Source: Salvelinus alpinus (lineage: Eukaryota; Chordata; Actinopteri; Salmoniformes; Salmonidae). Taken from it: 64,000 nucleotides of DNA. Below, in pieces: positions 1 to 11,499 of the stretch (the first letter of the stretch is position 1; each line of letters starts with the position of its first letter). The notes below the pieces were generated by a model that was not told the DNA's origin, did no database searches, and was given only the letters and a program-made list of their open reading frames with translations. The stretch spans positions 7,132,694 through 7,196,693 of the forward strand of contig NC_092122.1 in the NCBI RefSeq assembly GCF_045679555.1. Direction: 5' to 3'. The position numbers were made by a program, and so were the translations under genes.

Positions 1-925
1 AACCAGATTGCATAGCGGAGAAGGTACGGTGGGATTCTAAATAGTCGGTGATCTGTTTGTTAGCTTGGCTTTCGAAGACTTTAGAAAGGCATGATAGGAT
101 AGACATAGGTCTGTAGCAGTTTGGGTCTACAGTGTCTCCCACTTTGAAGAGGGGGATGACCATGGCAGCTTTCAAATCTTTGGGGATCTCAGACGATACG
201 AAAGAGAGGTTGAACAGGCTAGTAATAGGAGTTGCAACAATTTCAGCTGATAATTTTAGAAAGAGAGGGTCCAGATGGTCAAGTCCTGCTGATTTGTAGG
301 GGTCCAGATTTTGCAGTTCTTTCAGAACATCAGCTATCTGGATTTGGGTGAAGGAGAAATGGGGGAGGCTTGGGCAAGTTGCTGTGGGGTGGGGGGTCCA
401 GAGCTGTTGACCAGGGTAGGGGTGGCCAGGTGGAACGCATGGGCAGCCATAGAAAAATGCTCAATTATTGTGGATTTATCGGTGGTGACAGTGTTTCCTA
501 GCCTCAGTGCAGTGGAAAGCTGGGAGGAGGTTTTCTTATTCTCCATGGACTTAACAGTGTCCCAGAACTTTTGGGAGTTTCTGCTGCAGGATGCAAATTT
601 CTGTTTGAAAAAGCTAGCCTTTGCTTTCCTAACTGCCTGTGTATATTGGTTCCTAACTTCCCTGAAAAGTTGCATATCGCGGGGGCTATTTGATGCTAAT
701 GCCGTACGCCACAGGATGTTTTTGTGCTGGTCAAGGGCAGTCAGGTCTGGAGTGAACCACGGGCTATATCTGTTCCTGGTTCTACATTTTTTGAAAGGGG
801 CATGCTTATTTAGGATTTTTAAAGAATACCAGGCATCTTCTACTGACGGAATGAGGTGAATATCATTCCAGGATACCCGGGCCAGGTCGATTAGAAAGGC
901 CTGCTCGCTGAAGTGTTTTAGGGAG
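1..925 (-). pseudogene. LINE-A linker and reverse transcriptase N-terminus
   Basis: Downstream of the frameshift near 927, minus-strand translation gives a typical LINE linker (ending around RNSQKFWDTVKSMENKK) and then, after a stop near 334, the RT finger region. Recognisable blocks are ADVLKELQNLDPYKSAGLDH, a PKDLKAAMVIPLFKVGDT segment and the RPMSILSCLSKVFE block. The catalytic motifs (AFD, YADD) would lie outside the window. At least two disruptions mean that no functional product is expected. Confidence 0.7.
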
Positions 926-1661
926 CATTGACAGTGATGAGGGGTGGTCGTTTGACCGCAGACCCATTACGGACGCAAGAAATGAGGCAGTGATTGCTGA
1001 GATCCCGGTTGAAGACATTAGAGGTGTATTTGGAGGGCAGGTTGGTTAGGATGATATCTATGAGGGTGCCTGTGTTTACGGATTTGGGGTTGTACCTGGT
1101 AGGTTCCTTGATGATTTGTGTGAAATTGAGGGCATCAAGCTTAGATTGTAGGATGGCCAGGGTGTTAAGCATGTCCCAGTTTAGGTCACCTAACAGCACG
1201 AGCTCTGAAGATAGATGGGGGGCGATCAATTCACATATGGTGTCCAGGGCACAGCTGGGGGCCGAAGGTGGTCTATAGAAAGCGGCAACGGTGAAAGACT
1301 TGTTTCTGGAAAGGTGGATTTTTAAAAGTAGAAGCTCAAATTGTTTGGGCACAGACCTGGATAGTAAGACAGAACTCTGCAGGCTATCTCTGCAGTAGAT
1401 TGCAACGCCGCCCCCTTTGGCAGTTCTATCTTGTCGGAAAATGTTATAGTTAGGGATGGAAATTTCAGGGTTTTTGGAGGCCTTCCTAAGCCAAGATTCA
1501 GACACGACTAGGACATCCGGGTTGGCAGAGTGTGCTAAAGCAGTGAATAAAACAAACGTAGGGAGCAGGCTTCTAATGTTAACATGCATGAAACCAAGGC
1601 TTTTACGGTTACAGAAGTCAACAAATGAGAGCGCCTGGGGAATGGGAGTGGAGCTAGGCAC
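918..1661 (-). pseudogene. LINE-A endonuclease domain (APE-type)
   Basis: A 247-codon stretch with the hallmarks of a LINE AP endonuclease, which nicks target DNA to prime reverse transcription. In order: MHVNIRSLLP, then DVLVVSESWL (catalytic Glu region), NIFRQDRTAKGGGVAIY, LLLGDLNWD-type motif (ELVLLGDLNWDM), the block IDIILTN, and a terminal DLSNHCLISC giving the S-[DN]-H catalytic histidine. The frame stops at 918 in the middle of the usual protein; the continuation (KHFSEQAFLIDLARVSWND and onward) is found in another frame just downstream, so a frameshift lies near base 927. The start at 1661 is only the first Met in the open frame. Confidence 0.8.
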
Positions 1662-2860
1662 TGCAGGGTCTGGATTAACCTCTACATCACCAGAGGAACA
1701 GAGGAGGAGTAGGATGAGGGTACGGCTAAAGGCTATAAGAACTGGTCATCTAGTACGTTCGAAACAGAGAGTAAAAGGAGCAGGTTTCTGGGTGCGGTAG
1801 AATAGATTCAATGCATAATGTACAGACAAAGGTATGGTAGGATGTGAGTACAGTGGAGGTTAACCTAGTCATTGAGTGATGATGAGAGAGGTATTGTCTC
1901 TAGAGACATCAATTAAACCAGGTGAGGTCAATGCATGTGTGGGAGGTGTGACAAGAGGGTTAGCTGAGGCATATTGAGCAGGGCTGGAGGCTCTACAGTG
2001 AAACAAGACAATAATCACTAACCAAAACAGCAGTCGTGATGGATCTCTAGAGGTTTGAGTAGTAAAAGGGTCCAGACCAATTGGCAAAATAGGTATAGTA
2101 GCCCAACAAATTGGTTGATGGACCTCTTCAGCTAACAGTCCTGTATTCTCTAGACAGCTAGCGTGCCGCAGATGGGTATATGGGCATCAGATGTGCATTC
2201 AGGGGACGTCGCGATGGAGGAGCCTGTTGAAAAATCCCCTCGGGCGGATTACGTCGGTAGTCCAGTCGTGATGGATTGGCGGGGCACCGTATCGGCAATA
2301 AAAGAGGTCCAGGCCAATTGGAAAAATAGGTATTGTAGCCCAAGGAGTGGCTGATGGACCACTTCAGCTAGCCGGGAGATGGCCAAGCATAGGCCCTAGC
2401 ATGGGCCTAGCATAGGCTAACAGAGACGTTAGCCAGGAGAAGCCAATCGGATAGCAGCTAGCTAGCTGCGATGATCCAGGTGAAGAGGTTCAGAGCTTGT
2501 GGTAGGAATCCGGGGATATGGAGAAAAAGAAGTCTGAAAAGCTCGTTGAATTGCCTTGTGCAGACTGGCAGGAGTTGTCCGGGATAAAGGTTAGCTGATG
2601 ACTGCTAGCAGTGGCTAGCTGACTACTAGCTAGTAGCTAGTTAGCTGGCTCGCTTCTGTTGGGGGTTCCAGTTCTAAAGTAGAGAAAATAGCAGATCCGT
2701 ACCACATTGGATGAGGCGGGTTGCAGGAGAGTATGTTGAAGTTGGGGTTAAGAAAAATATAAAAAATGATATGCGAAGAAACAATATATAAAAATATATA
2801 CATAAAGATATATACACGGGACACGACAAGACAAAGACAAAAGACGCCTGACTGCTACGC

Positions 2861-4758
2861 CATCTTGATTTCTTGTAGTTTATTGCTAGAAAAGCATCCA
2901 GGACTTCTTTTTCTGTAAATAGCCGAAAAGAAAAGCTTTGACTATCATTTCTTTGATCACTCAGCAAGTTTCCCCTATCAGCATCTAGCCCAATATCATT
3001 GTGAATAGGCTTAAAAGTCATTTCAAAAAGATAGCCAGCTGAAATAATATGGTGAAATAAATGCATCAGTGATGGAATTTTTTTCCGAAATGAGGCCAGT
3101 GTCTGAATTAATTTGTTGGGGCAGAGAGGAGGATTTAGCCGGGTTCCCATTACAATCCAAAAGAGTGGTTATATTATAATCAGATTTAGCCTTTCTGATT
3201 TGTCTTACACAATGATTCCTCGGTTGCTTAAAAGCTTGCCAGTCCGGGCCTAAGCCTGTGTTCCTGACCCTGATCTTTTATGAATGACATCTGATCCTAC
3301 CGGAATGTACCAGGCATTCGATCTTCCTTTAATCATTAATTTTTGAAGATAGCATGATTATCCACAGTATAGAAGACATCTGCAAAAAGGCTCAAAGCTA
3401 AATCAGGTTCAGGGATAGGTGAAATACAATCAAGGTCACTAAAATAAAGATCATGTAAAAAGCCTTGTCACTAAAGATTTTAAAGTTCCTCTTTGTGATA
3501 ACAGTGCTTAGATTTGTGTATTCTCACATCTCTAACACAAACAACTGGGCAATGGTCACTAATGTCAAAGGTCAAAGACACCAGTAGAAAAATATTTCTC
3601 TGCTGTAATTGTTCAAATAAGATCAAACAGAGTTGACTTTGAAGGATCTTTACCGTTGGGCCCTGTAGGCTTAGTCAACAGCTGGGTAAGGTTTAGATCA
3701 TTACACATGTATTTTAGATTGTCTGAAGCCTGCATTTCACAATCATAATTTAGGTCACCCAGGATAATAAATTCTGATTTAATGAAAGAAGACAAAAAGC
3801 TAGTTAACTCCGAGTGCACAAAGTTTAGCCGACGGAGGACGGTAGACCCCTATAACAGTTATGAATACATTTTTCCCCAGACAAAGGCTTAAAGATAGCA
3901 GCTAAAAAAAAAAGGTCAAGGGAAATGAATTTCAGTAAAGACACAGAGAAATTATTTTTAACAAGAATGGCCACTCTACCACCTCTATCCTGTCTGCCAG
4001 CTCTGAACACATTATAACACTCAATATTAATATCAGAGTCCAGAATGTCCCCAGAGATCCAGAATGTCCGGATTCATCTGCATAGCCCAGGTCTTGATGT
4101 AATCCAGCTCAGGAAGTAAGCTCCTAATGTTCAGATCATTTACGATTTTTAAAGTCACATGGAGTCTCCAACTCAAACAAGCTATGTTCAATAAGCGGTT
4201 AGTCACAGGCCCTGTCTGGTGGTTGATATTAATATAGTTGGTATGGCTATAAGATTTCATAGAACTGAACCATGTGGTCTATCCCTATTAGTAATAGAGC
4301 AAGGAGTAGACATTTTAATTACTTTTCCAAGGTAAGGACCATAGGGTCTGAGGCTGCAGCCTATGTCAAAATCGTGAACACCCAGAGTAACTAATGATGA
4401 AATGTTATAAACTTGGGCTTTGGTTGCTATCGTGCAAGCCCTTGTGCAAGCCCTACGTGATTTGAACTAACGATAGCAGATCTAAGAGTGGAGCTGATTT
4501 CCTTATGTGAACTGTAACTCAGTAAAAACGTTAAAATTCTTGCATGTTGCGTTTATATTTTGGTTCGGTGTAGGTTGGCGAGGAATCAGCTAAAAGTCAA
4601 TCAATCTATATAGTGTGATAGCTAGTTAGTTAGATTGAATCACACAGATTGTAGGATCACCACAGTTATAGGCAGCAAGAACCCAACCACAGACTAGAAA
4701 CCAGCCAGTACTAGGACCCACAAGAAACACAACCCAGGCACAAAACTCGGCAGCATAA
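2861..4758 (-). mobile_element. LINE-B, decayed 5' portion
   Basis: This is a second, more decayed minus-strand LINE. From 5' to 3' (high to low coordinates) it shows a leader (4758-4260), endonuclease pieces (LNIRSLLPELDYIKTW near 4130-4080; RAGRQDRGGRVAILVKNNFS near 3990; SEFIILGDLNYD near 3770-3730; LTQLLTKPTGPNGKDPSKST near 3680) and a pre-RT linker (RLFTEKEVLDAFLAINYKKS near 2930-2860). It stops at the 5' end of LINE-A, which suggests that LINE-A inserted into it. Frameshifts and stops are many. Its leader continues on the far side of the hAT element at 7597. Confidence 0.65.
4751..4758. repeat. hAT target site duplication, left copy
   Basis: The 8-mer cagcataa lies directly before the left end of the hAT element, and the identical 8-mer follows its right end at 7589-7596. 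Eight-base duplications are characteristic of hAT transposases. Confidence 0.9.
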
Positions 4759-7588
4759 TAGTGATGGGCATTCCAGCTCTTTTCAGTGAGCCGGCTCGTT
4801 CGGGTCAGCTCACCAAAAAGAGACAGCTCTTTTGGCTCCCAAACGGCTCCTTAAAAAAAATTATGTTTTGTATTTTTTCAAGTCAGACAGTTAGCGATAG
4901 TTTGACTATGATTGGTGTTAAAACAATTCTACTTAAATTATTAAATGAAATCATAATCTACCTTAATGTATTTAAAAATGTGTTGGTTTGTTGTGAAAAA
5001 TAATGCTATTAAACATTTGCATTTAAAGTATAACTTTTTAATGTATATAAACAAAGTGCATATAAATCTAACCATTTAAAACTAATATAATCTGAACAGG
5101 ATAATAGAATAATGCACCATATCAAAGAAAAATAAATAACAATTTGCAAAACTGCAGCATCCCACTTAAAACATTAAACTGGTCCCTCTTTTCTCTCTCT
5201 TCTTTATTGCCATGTTATAACCAGCAGCACACAGCAATGTTGACCATATTTTGCTTTTATGAGAGATTTTCATTCAGAAATGCAAGCTGCCTCACTTTCG
5301 AGGGGCTGATGCGGTTTCTTCTCTCAGTAATTATTTGTCCCGTTTTCGAGAAGATCCTCTCAGAGAGAACTGATGTGGCCACTATGCAGAGTCTCCCTGT
5401 CATGACTTTAGTAAGCTGTAGGTTAACAGAGGCCTTGATCTTCCACCAGCTCAGAGGATCTGCAGATCTTTGGAGGTGCTCCTCCAAATAGGATTGGACC
5501 TCCATTATGGCATCTGCTGAGGGATTCCTTCGTGCTGCATCCCCAGTTGTTCTCTCGTCAAACAGCATCCAATCAGCAGACGTTTGTGGCACTACTGCTG
5601 GTGCTTCTGCTCCATCTGATCCCTCTTCTTCCTGTTGCCCTGGTGCCTGAGCCAGCTGACTGCTGGAGCTGTCCTTCCCTGCTGCTAAGATTATTCTTTG
5701 AAGAGCCTCATCAATCGCTCTGGCATCACTGAAGGCTAACTTCTTAAACCTGGGGTCAAGTGCAGCGGTTTCTGATAGCACGTGATTATATTCCATTCTG
5801 TGGAACTTTCTGTCCATTGATGAACATAGGGTGTCCATCAACTCTGTCACATGTCCTGTGGTTACGTTTGCTTCTCTCTGGCGGTTGGATGTGATTCGCT
5901 GCAGACCCGTACACAGGAGTATCATTTTTGAGGCTGTCACATAGCTGAAAAGAGAGAACAGTAACTTATTAGTTCAGGTTCATGTTTTGTCTACTGATAC
6001 TACATTCTCATCTTCTACTCATATACATATATAATACTGGATTAAATAATGATGTAGTAATAACTGCTTACTGTACCTCTCTCCACTGATCTCCACAGTG
6101 ACCTGCTCAAAGGGTTCCAGGACTCTGCACACCTCCTCCACCACCTCCCATTCCTCTTGGGTCAGAGCATCAACAGGTGCATTGACAATGGCCAGGGTAC
6201 AGATGATGGCATCCTTTGACTCAAGAAACCGCTTCAACATATAAAATGTTGAATTCCACCTTGTAGTGCAGTCTTGTTGATGCCTCAGCTCAGGCTTCCC
6301 CATCTGGCGTTGTGTAGACTTTAGTTTTTTCAGTTGTGTAGACTTTAGTTTTTGAAAGCAGCTGTGGAAGTATTCCACAGCTGCTTTCACTTTGTCCACA
6401 GTGGGCTTCATCACCTTCAGAGCATCTCTTACAATCAGGTTGATTGTGTGGGCAAGACATGGATGACGGGTCCATTTTAAAGTGTTCATGGCTTTGGTTA
6501 TGTTAGCTGCATTGACTCTAACACAACAGACCACTTTTCCATCTACTTGCCATTCTCTGGTCACTCTCAACAGTTAGTCTGCCAAGTTCTCTGAGGTGTA
6601 TCTGTCGCTGAACTCAAAGCAGTCCAGAAGACAGCTAGACATTGGAAAATCTTCAATGAAGTGACATGTAACCGACATGTAAGAAGTGGTTACCCTTGAT
6701 GTCCAGCAGTCAGTGGTAAGGCAAACTGCAGTAGCTTTTTGGACTCTTTCCCGCACTGAAGCCTGTGTGCTCTCGTACAGTTGTGGAATAAGTGATTTTG
6801 AAAGGGTTTTCCTGCTTGGTATTGTGTACATTGGATTTAGACTATTGCTATAATTTCTAAAACCTCTGTCCTCCACGATCGAATATGGCTGAAATTTGGT
6901 GGCAATCATTTTAGCCAATGCAATATCAATTTGGCCTTGTTTTGCTACAGACATAGACTTTGGCATAAGCTGGTCTATAGAAGACTGCGTTGCTGTGGGT
7001 CACGGAGTAGGCCTACTTGACTGAGTGGATACATCTCCACGTGTGGAGGTGCTGGCTCCACCACTATCACTAGCAGGCCCGCTAGTTTCTCGACGCTCCG
7101 CTACAGCTAGCTTCACAGTTGGGTGCACAGTTCACATATGTGTGTCGGTAGAACCGGCTTTATATGAGATTTTGTTTTGGCAAATTCTACACTGTGCTCT
7201 AACATTGTCTACACTATTAAAATGCATCCAAATGCTACTGTGCTTCAAACTCATTTTCCAGCTGTTGTTTTCACAGCTGTCCTTCCTCTGTCTCCTCGGC
7301 TGCTAAGTGTGTGACTAAGTTGGCTCGGCCCTCCCTCACGCATCTTTGGTTTATTGGTTGACACTGCGTGTCTGATTGACAGGAACAACAGGTGAGGCTG
7401 TTAGTCTGAGAAGACAGTCAGAACGAATGTGTGTGCGCTTGAGCATTTAGGCCTATATTTTTTATGTTATTTTTTATTTTTTTATAAAAAGATTCGGCTC
7501 TTCTTCATACAGTATTCTCCACATAACACCGAGGCGGCTCCCAACGCTCACCTACAAGAGACGGCTTTTCGCAAACGACCCATCACTA
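4759..7588 (-). mobile_element. hAT DNA transposon, 2.83 kb, with exact 8-bp TSD
   Basis: The element starts tagtgatggg and ends with the reverse complement (cccatcacta), a short terminal inverted repeat. It is bounded by a perfect 8-bp duplication (cagcataa). The interior carries a spliced transposase gene on the minus strand with three premature stops. It sits in the 5' leader of LINE-B, which resumes at 7597. Both ends and the TSD are perfect, so insertion was probably not very ancient; the stops show that the copy is no longer autonomous. Confidence 0.92.
5257..7254 (-). pseudogene. hAT transposase (ZBED-like), disrupted by three stops
   Basis: The reading frame starts at an ATG at 7254-7252 (MSLKHSSIWMHFN) and ends at the stop at 5259-5257; after removal of one intron it spans about 620 codons, the usual ZBED/hAT size. 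A BED zinc finger comes first (CRICQNKIS, then H-x4-H in the block ending TVHPTVK). The catalytic region follows, including TTDCWTSR and the HPCLAHTINLIV block, then RWNSTFYMLKRF. The C-terminal hAT dimerisation domain is DPLSWWKI through ATSVLSERIFS and RRNRISPSKV. A 132-bp intron (6076-5945) has AG/GTACAG and TTTTCAG/C borders, and splicing restores EISGESYVTASK. Premature stops are TGA at 7134-7132, TGA at 7002-7000 and TAA at 6576-6574. All domains are otherwise collinear. Confidence 0.88.
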
Positions 7589-7596
7589 CAGCATAA
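7589..7596. repeat. hAT target site duplication, right copy
   Basis: The 8-mer cagcataa is identical to the copy at 4751-4758 and immediately follows the terminal repeat cccatcacta. Confidence 0.9.
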
Positions 7597-7969
7597 CAAC
7601 AGCAAGGAGAGAGCGGTGACTCACTCATGCTGGGGCCCTTTTAAACAGGAACGCAACAGAACGAAGGCTGTGTTACCAGTATGTTAGCCAGGAGAGAGCA
7701 TCTTGGAAGGGATGTAGTTTGCGGTACAGGCCGGTGGAAGCCGGGAGGGAGGCAAGCACTAGACCTGCCGTGGGAGAGTCCAAAAGAGTAAATCCATGTA
7801 AGCTGTAGTTCGGCAGTAGTTCAAAAACATCCAAGACACAATGTCAAGTGGAAGGATGAAAGCTGGAGTAGACAGGTGTCTGCTCAGATAATGCCCCAGT
7901 GCAGAGAATGGTGCCCAGGTATATCCAAGTAGGCCTAAAAGGTTTCGGCAGACCTATTGTCCAATCTGT
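7597..7969 (-). mobile_element. LINE-B leader resumed after the hAT insertion
   Basis: This stretch without coding content continues on from 4758 once the hAT element and one TSD are removed. It has the purine-rich character of LINE 5' leaders but no coding motif. Assignment to LINE-B is inference from the target duplication. No host gene is visible here. Confidence 0.45.
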
Positions 7970-8680
7970 TCACAGGAAGCTCATCCTATATAACTACTGC
8001 TGTACATACTGTATTCTCCACACAGCTCATCCTATATAACTACTGCTGTACATACTGTATTCTCCACAAAGCTCATTCGATATAACTACTGCTGTACAAA
8101 CTGTATTCTCCACACAGCTCATCCTATCTAACTACTGCTGTACATACAGTATTCTCCACAAAGCTCATTCTATATAACTACTGCTGTACATACTGTATTC
8201 TCCACACAGCTCATCCTGTATAACTACTGCTGTACATACTGTATTCTTCACATAGCTCATCCTGTATAACTACTGCTCTACATACTGTATTCTCCACATA
8301 GCTCATTCTATATAACTACTGCTGTACATACAGTATTCTCCACACAGCTCATCCTGTATAACTACTGCTCTACATACTGTATTCTCCACATAGCTCATCC
8401 TGTATAACTACTGCTGTACATACTGTATTCTTCACATAGCACATCCTGTGTAACTACTGCTGTACATACTGTATTCTTCACATAGCTCATCTTGTGTAAC
8501 TACCGCTGTACATACTGTATTCTCCACACAGCTCATCCTGTATAACTACTGCTGTACATACAGATTCTCCACATAGCTCATCCTGTATAACTACTGCTGT
8601 ACATACTGTATTCTCCACACAGCTCATCCTGTATAACTACTGCTGTACATACTGTATTCTTTACATAGCTCATCCTATAT
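7970..8680. repeat. 46-bp minisatellite, about 15 copies
   Basis: The array is a head-to-tail repeat containing agctcatcctatataac, tactgctgtacatactgtat and tctccaca, with a period of 46 bp (for example 7981 to 8027). Units differ by scattered substitutions (tctcc/tcttc, cctata/cctgta). The array stops exactly at the TA dinucleotide where the Sleeping Beauty-like element begins and does not resume on its other side. Confidence 0.9.
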
Positions 8681-8681
8681 A

Positions 8682-10294
8682 CAGTTGAAGTCGGAAGTTT
8701 ACATACACCTTAGCCAAATACATTTAAACTCAGTTTTTCACAATTCCTGACATTTAATCCTAGTAAAAATTCCCTGTTTTAGGTCAGTTAGGATCACCAC
8801 TTTATTTTAAGAATGTGAAATGTCAGAATAAAAGTAGAGAGAATGATTTATTCAGCTTTTATTTCTTTCATCACATTCCCAGTGGGTCAGAGGTTTACAT
8901 ACACTCAATTAGTATTTGGTAGCATTGCCTTGAAATTGTTTAACTTGGGTCAAACTTTTCGGGGTAGCCTTCCACAAGCTTCCCACAATAAGTTGGGTGA
9001 ATTTTGGCCCATTCCTCCTGACAGAGCTGGTGTAACTGAGTCAGGTTTGTAGGCCTCCTTGCTCGCACACTCTTTTTCAGTTCTGCCCACAAATCTTCTA
9101 TGGGATTGAGGTCAGGGCTTTGTGATAGCCACTCCAATACCTTGACTTTGTTGTCCTTAAGCCATTTTGCCACAACTTTGGAAGTATGCTTGAGGACATT
9201 GTCCATTTGAAGACCCATTTGCGACCAAGCTTTTACTTCCTGACTGATGTCTTGTGATGTTGCTTCAATGTATCCACATAATTTTCCTTCCACATGATGC
9301 CATCTATTTTGTGAAGTGCACCAGTCCCTTCTGTAGCAAAGCACCCCCACAACATGATACTGACACCCCTGTGCTTCACGGTTGGGATGGTGTTCTTCGG
9401 CTTGCAAGCCTCCCCCTTTTTCCTCCAAACATAACGATGGTCAATATGGCCAAACAGGTCTATTTTTGTTTCATCAGACCAGAGGAAATTTCTCCAAATA
9501 GTACGATCTTTGTCCCCATGTGCAGTTGCAAACCGTAGTCTTGCTTTTTTATGGCGGTTTTGGAGCAGTGGCTTCTTCCTTGCTGAGCGGCCTTTCAGGT
9601 TATGTCGATATAGGACTCGTTTTACTGTGGATATAAATACTTTTGTAACTGTTTCCTCCAGCATCTTCACAAGGTCCTTTGCTGGTGTTCTGGGATTGAT
9701 TTGCACTTTTCGCACCAAAGTACGTTCATTTCTAGGAGACAGAATGCGTCTCCTTCCTGAGCGGTATGATGGCTGCGTGGTCCCATGGTGTTTATACTTG
9801 CGTACTATTGTTTATACAGATAAACATGGTACTTGCTCGCAAGGATGAACCAGACTTGTGGAGGTCTACAATTTTTTTCTGAGGTCTTGGCTGATTTCTT
9901 TTGATTTTCCCATGATGTCAAGCAAAGAGTCACTGAGTTTGAAGGTTGGCCTTGAAATACATCCACAGGTACAACTCCAATTGACTCAAATGATGTCAAT
10001 TAGCCTATCAGAAGCTTCTAAAGCCATGACATCATTTTAGGGAATTTTTCAAGCTGTTTAAAGGCACAGTCAACTTAGTCTATGTAAACTTCTGACGCAC
10101 TGGAATTGTGATACAGTGAATTCTAAGTGAAATAATCTGTCTGTGAACAATTGTTGGAAAAATTACTTGTGTCATGCACAAAGTAGATGTCCTAACCGAC
10201 TTGCCAAAACTATAGTTTGTTAACAAGAAATTTGTGGAGTGATTGAAAAATGAGTTTTAATGACTCCAACCTAAGTGTATGTAAACTTCCGACT
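8682..10294 (-). mobile_element. Sleeping Beauty-like Tc1/mariner transposon
   Basis: The left end, after a TA at 8680-8681, is cagttgaagtcggaagttta. The right end is the inverted counterpart (gtaaacttccgact at 10281-10294) but lacks the last six or seven bases. Internal direct repeats inside each arm (around 8884-8908 and 10078-10098, both ...gtttacata-like) give the IR/DR layout that defines the Sleeping Beauty group of salmonid Tc1 elements. Length is about 1.6 kb, as expected. A disrupted transposase lies between the arms on the minus strand. Confidence 0.92.
8940..9913 (-). pseudogene. Tc1-type transposase, frameshifted
   Basis: Translation on the minus strand starts at ATG 9913-9911 ([14 protein letters not shown]) and runs into a damaged paired-type DNA-binding region. 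It then gives a long block in a second frame (LVRKVQINPRTPAKDLVKML ... LWSDETKIDLFGH ... NTIPTVKHRGVSIMLWGCFA). The C-terminal third is in a third frame, with MDN, then DLNPIEDLWAELKK and VEGYPEKFDPS. The catalytic Asp (WSDE), the second Asp (MDN) and the Glu (PIED) can all be seen, but the usual MDND-PKH block reads MDNVLKH. At least two frameshifts and a deletion in the N-terminal domain make it inactive. Confidence 0.88.
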
Positions 10295-10660
10295 CTACCT
10301 ATAGCGAACATTGCCATTGGCGGCACAGTCACATTGAGAGAAATCCAATGCAACCTTGTTTACAATTTCAAACACAGCAATGTGAGATGTAATCTATACC
10401 TCAATTAGGCTGATAGAATTCTTCATTATTTCGTTTAACTATTTTTAATTTGAGCGTCATTACTTCTATATAGCCTACCCTTTCTCGTTCTGAGCTTCTA
10501 ACGCAAGTGGGACGGGCGTGGCTTCGTGACAATGATCACAAGAGCAGCTGCTCCCCGATATGACAGCTCCAATGCAGTCCCACCTCCGACAACGCCAAAA
10601 CATCAGCTATGTGGGTGTCGGCTATCAGCAGTTAACGAATGATCTGATTGAATTTAGGCC
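10295..10660 (-). repeat. Dispersed repeat R1, partial copy
   Basis: Reverse-complemented, this stretch aligns through most of its length with 29938-30280. Shared blocks include gattcaatcagatc, cattggagctgtca, gctgctctt...gatcattgtca, gaacgagaaag...gtaggctatatagaa and ggcaatgt(c/t)cgct. A third copy lies at about 37320-37390. No coding content is seen. It is probably a non-autonomous transposon or a fragment of a larger repeat. Confidence 0.7.
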
Positions 10661-10775
10661 TTAGACATTTACTGCACTGCTGGAGCTAGAAACACAAGCA
10701 TTTCACTTTACCTGCTTTAATAACATCTGCTAATCTGTGTATGCAACAAATAAACTTTGATTTGATTTCATAATG
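10661..10775 (+). repeat. LINE 3' tail fragment
   Basis: The sequence tgcactgctggagctagaaa, then cacaagcatttc, ending in a ttgatttgattt tail, recurs at 34130-34228 and 38080-38180, where it terminates Rex1-type LINE fragments. It is therefore a solo 3' end of that LINE family. Confidence 0.75.
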
Positions 10776-11061
10776 CATTGTACCTGTCGGTATTAAGTAA
10801 AGTGTTACTGTACCTTTATTTTTAATACAAGGGATTGCGTTGAAGCTTACAAACTCCATCTCACCGGAATTTATATACATTTAAAAATGGGTATCTACTG
10901 CAGCAGGACTATGCATGGGTAAATAATGAAGACGATAGTAAAAGTGTAAAGAGCTGCATGCCTCTGGAGGCTGAGACCAATCAAGTCTGATGGATTCATA
11001 ATTCATTGGTACACGGTGAAAACACAGACACATGAAATCTTCATGGTCTTCCCATGTTCTT

Positions 11062-11062
11062 C

Positions 11063-11108
<46 letters not shown>
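11062..11108. repeat. (CT)n microsatellite
   Basis: Uninterrupted CT dinucleotides of about 45 bases. The predicted reading frames across it are Ser/Leu repeats and are not genes. Confidence 0.95.
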
Positions 11109-11109
<1 letters not shown>

Positions 11110-11141
11110 GCTCCAATATCTTCATCATTAAGTTGTATTTA

Positions 11142-11276
<135 letters not shown>

Positions 11277-11499
11277 TTCCTTTATGCGTGCAAGTAGTAG
11301 GGTGTATGTCTCCTGCCACACAGTATCTCTCCTACCACACACACACATGCCAAGGTTGCTGGGAGAGAGACTCTCCAAGGACTCTACATATGATAGACAT
11401 GTTCATTGGATTTAAACCTGGCAGCTTCACTGCCTGCTTAGTACAGTATAACTTCTCAAGGTCAGATAGAAGATGGAAAGTCTTGGAGTCATCTGTCTC

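Larger units (their letters stand above)
1..2860 (-). mobile_element. LINE-A, 5' half of a non-LTR retrotransposon
   Basis: Read on the minus strand this is the 5' part of a LINE; its 3' part lies beyond the window start. The order is a 5' leader (about 2860-1665), an apurinic/apyrimidinic endonuclease domain (1661-918), a linker (925-334), and the N-terminal part of a reverse transcriptase running off the edge at base 1. The last part reads through motifs such as KSAGLDHLDPLFLKL, NCYRPMSILSCLSKVFE and ITDYLESHRTFSAMQSG. The leader ends near 2860 beside 'acgccatcttg', a common 5' boundary of fish LINEs. At least one frameshift is present, so the copy is dead. Clade assignment (L2/CR1/Jockey-like) is inference. 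Confidence 0.8.

Noticed and set aside
311..859. 182-codon plus-strand frame
   Set aside because: It is the antisense shadow of the LINE-A linker coding sequence.
7970..8680. CRISPR-like array
   Set aside because: The repeats are contiguous 46-bp units without unique spacers, in a vertebrate genome; this is a minisatellite.
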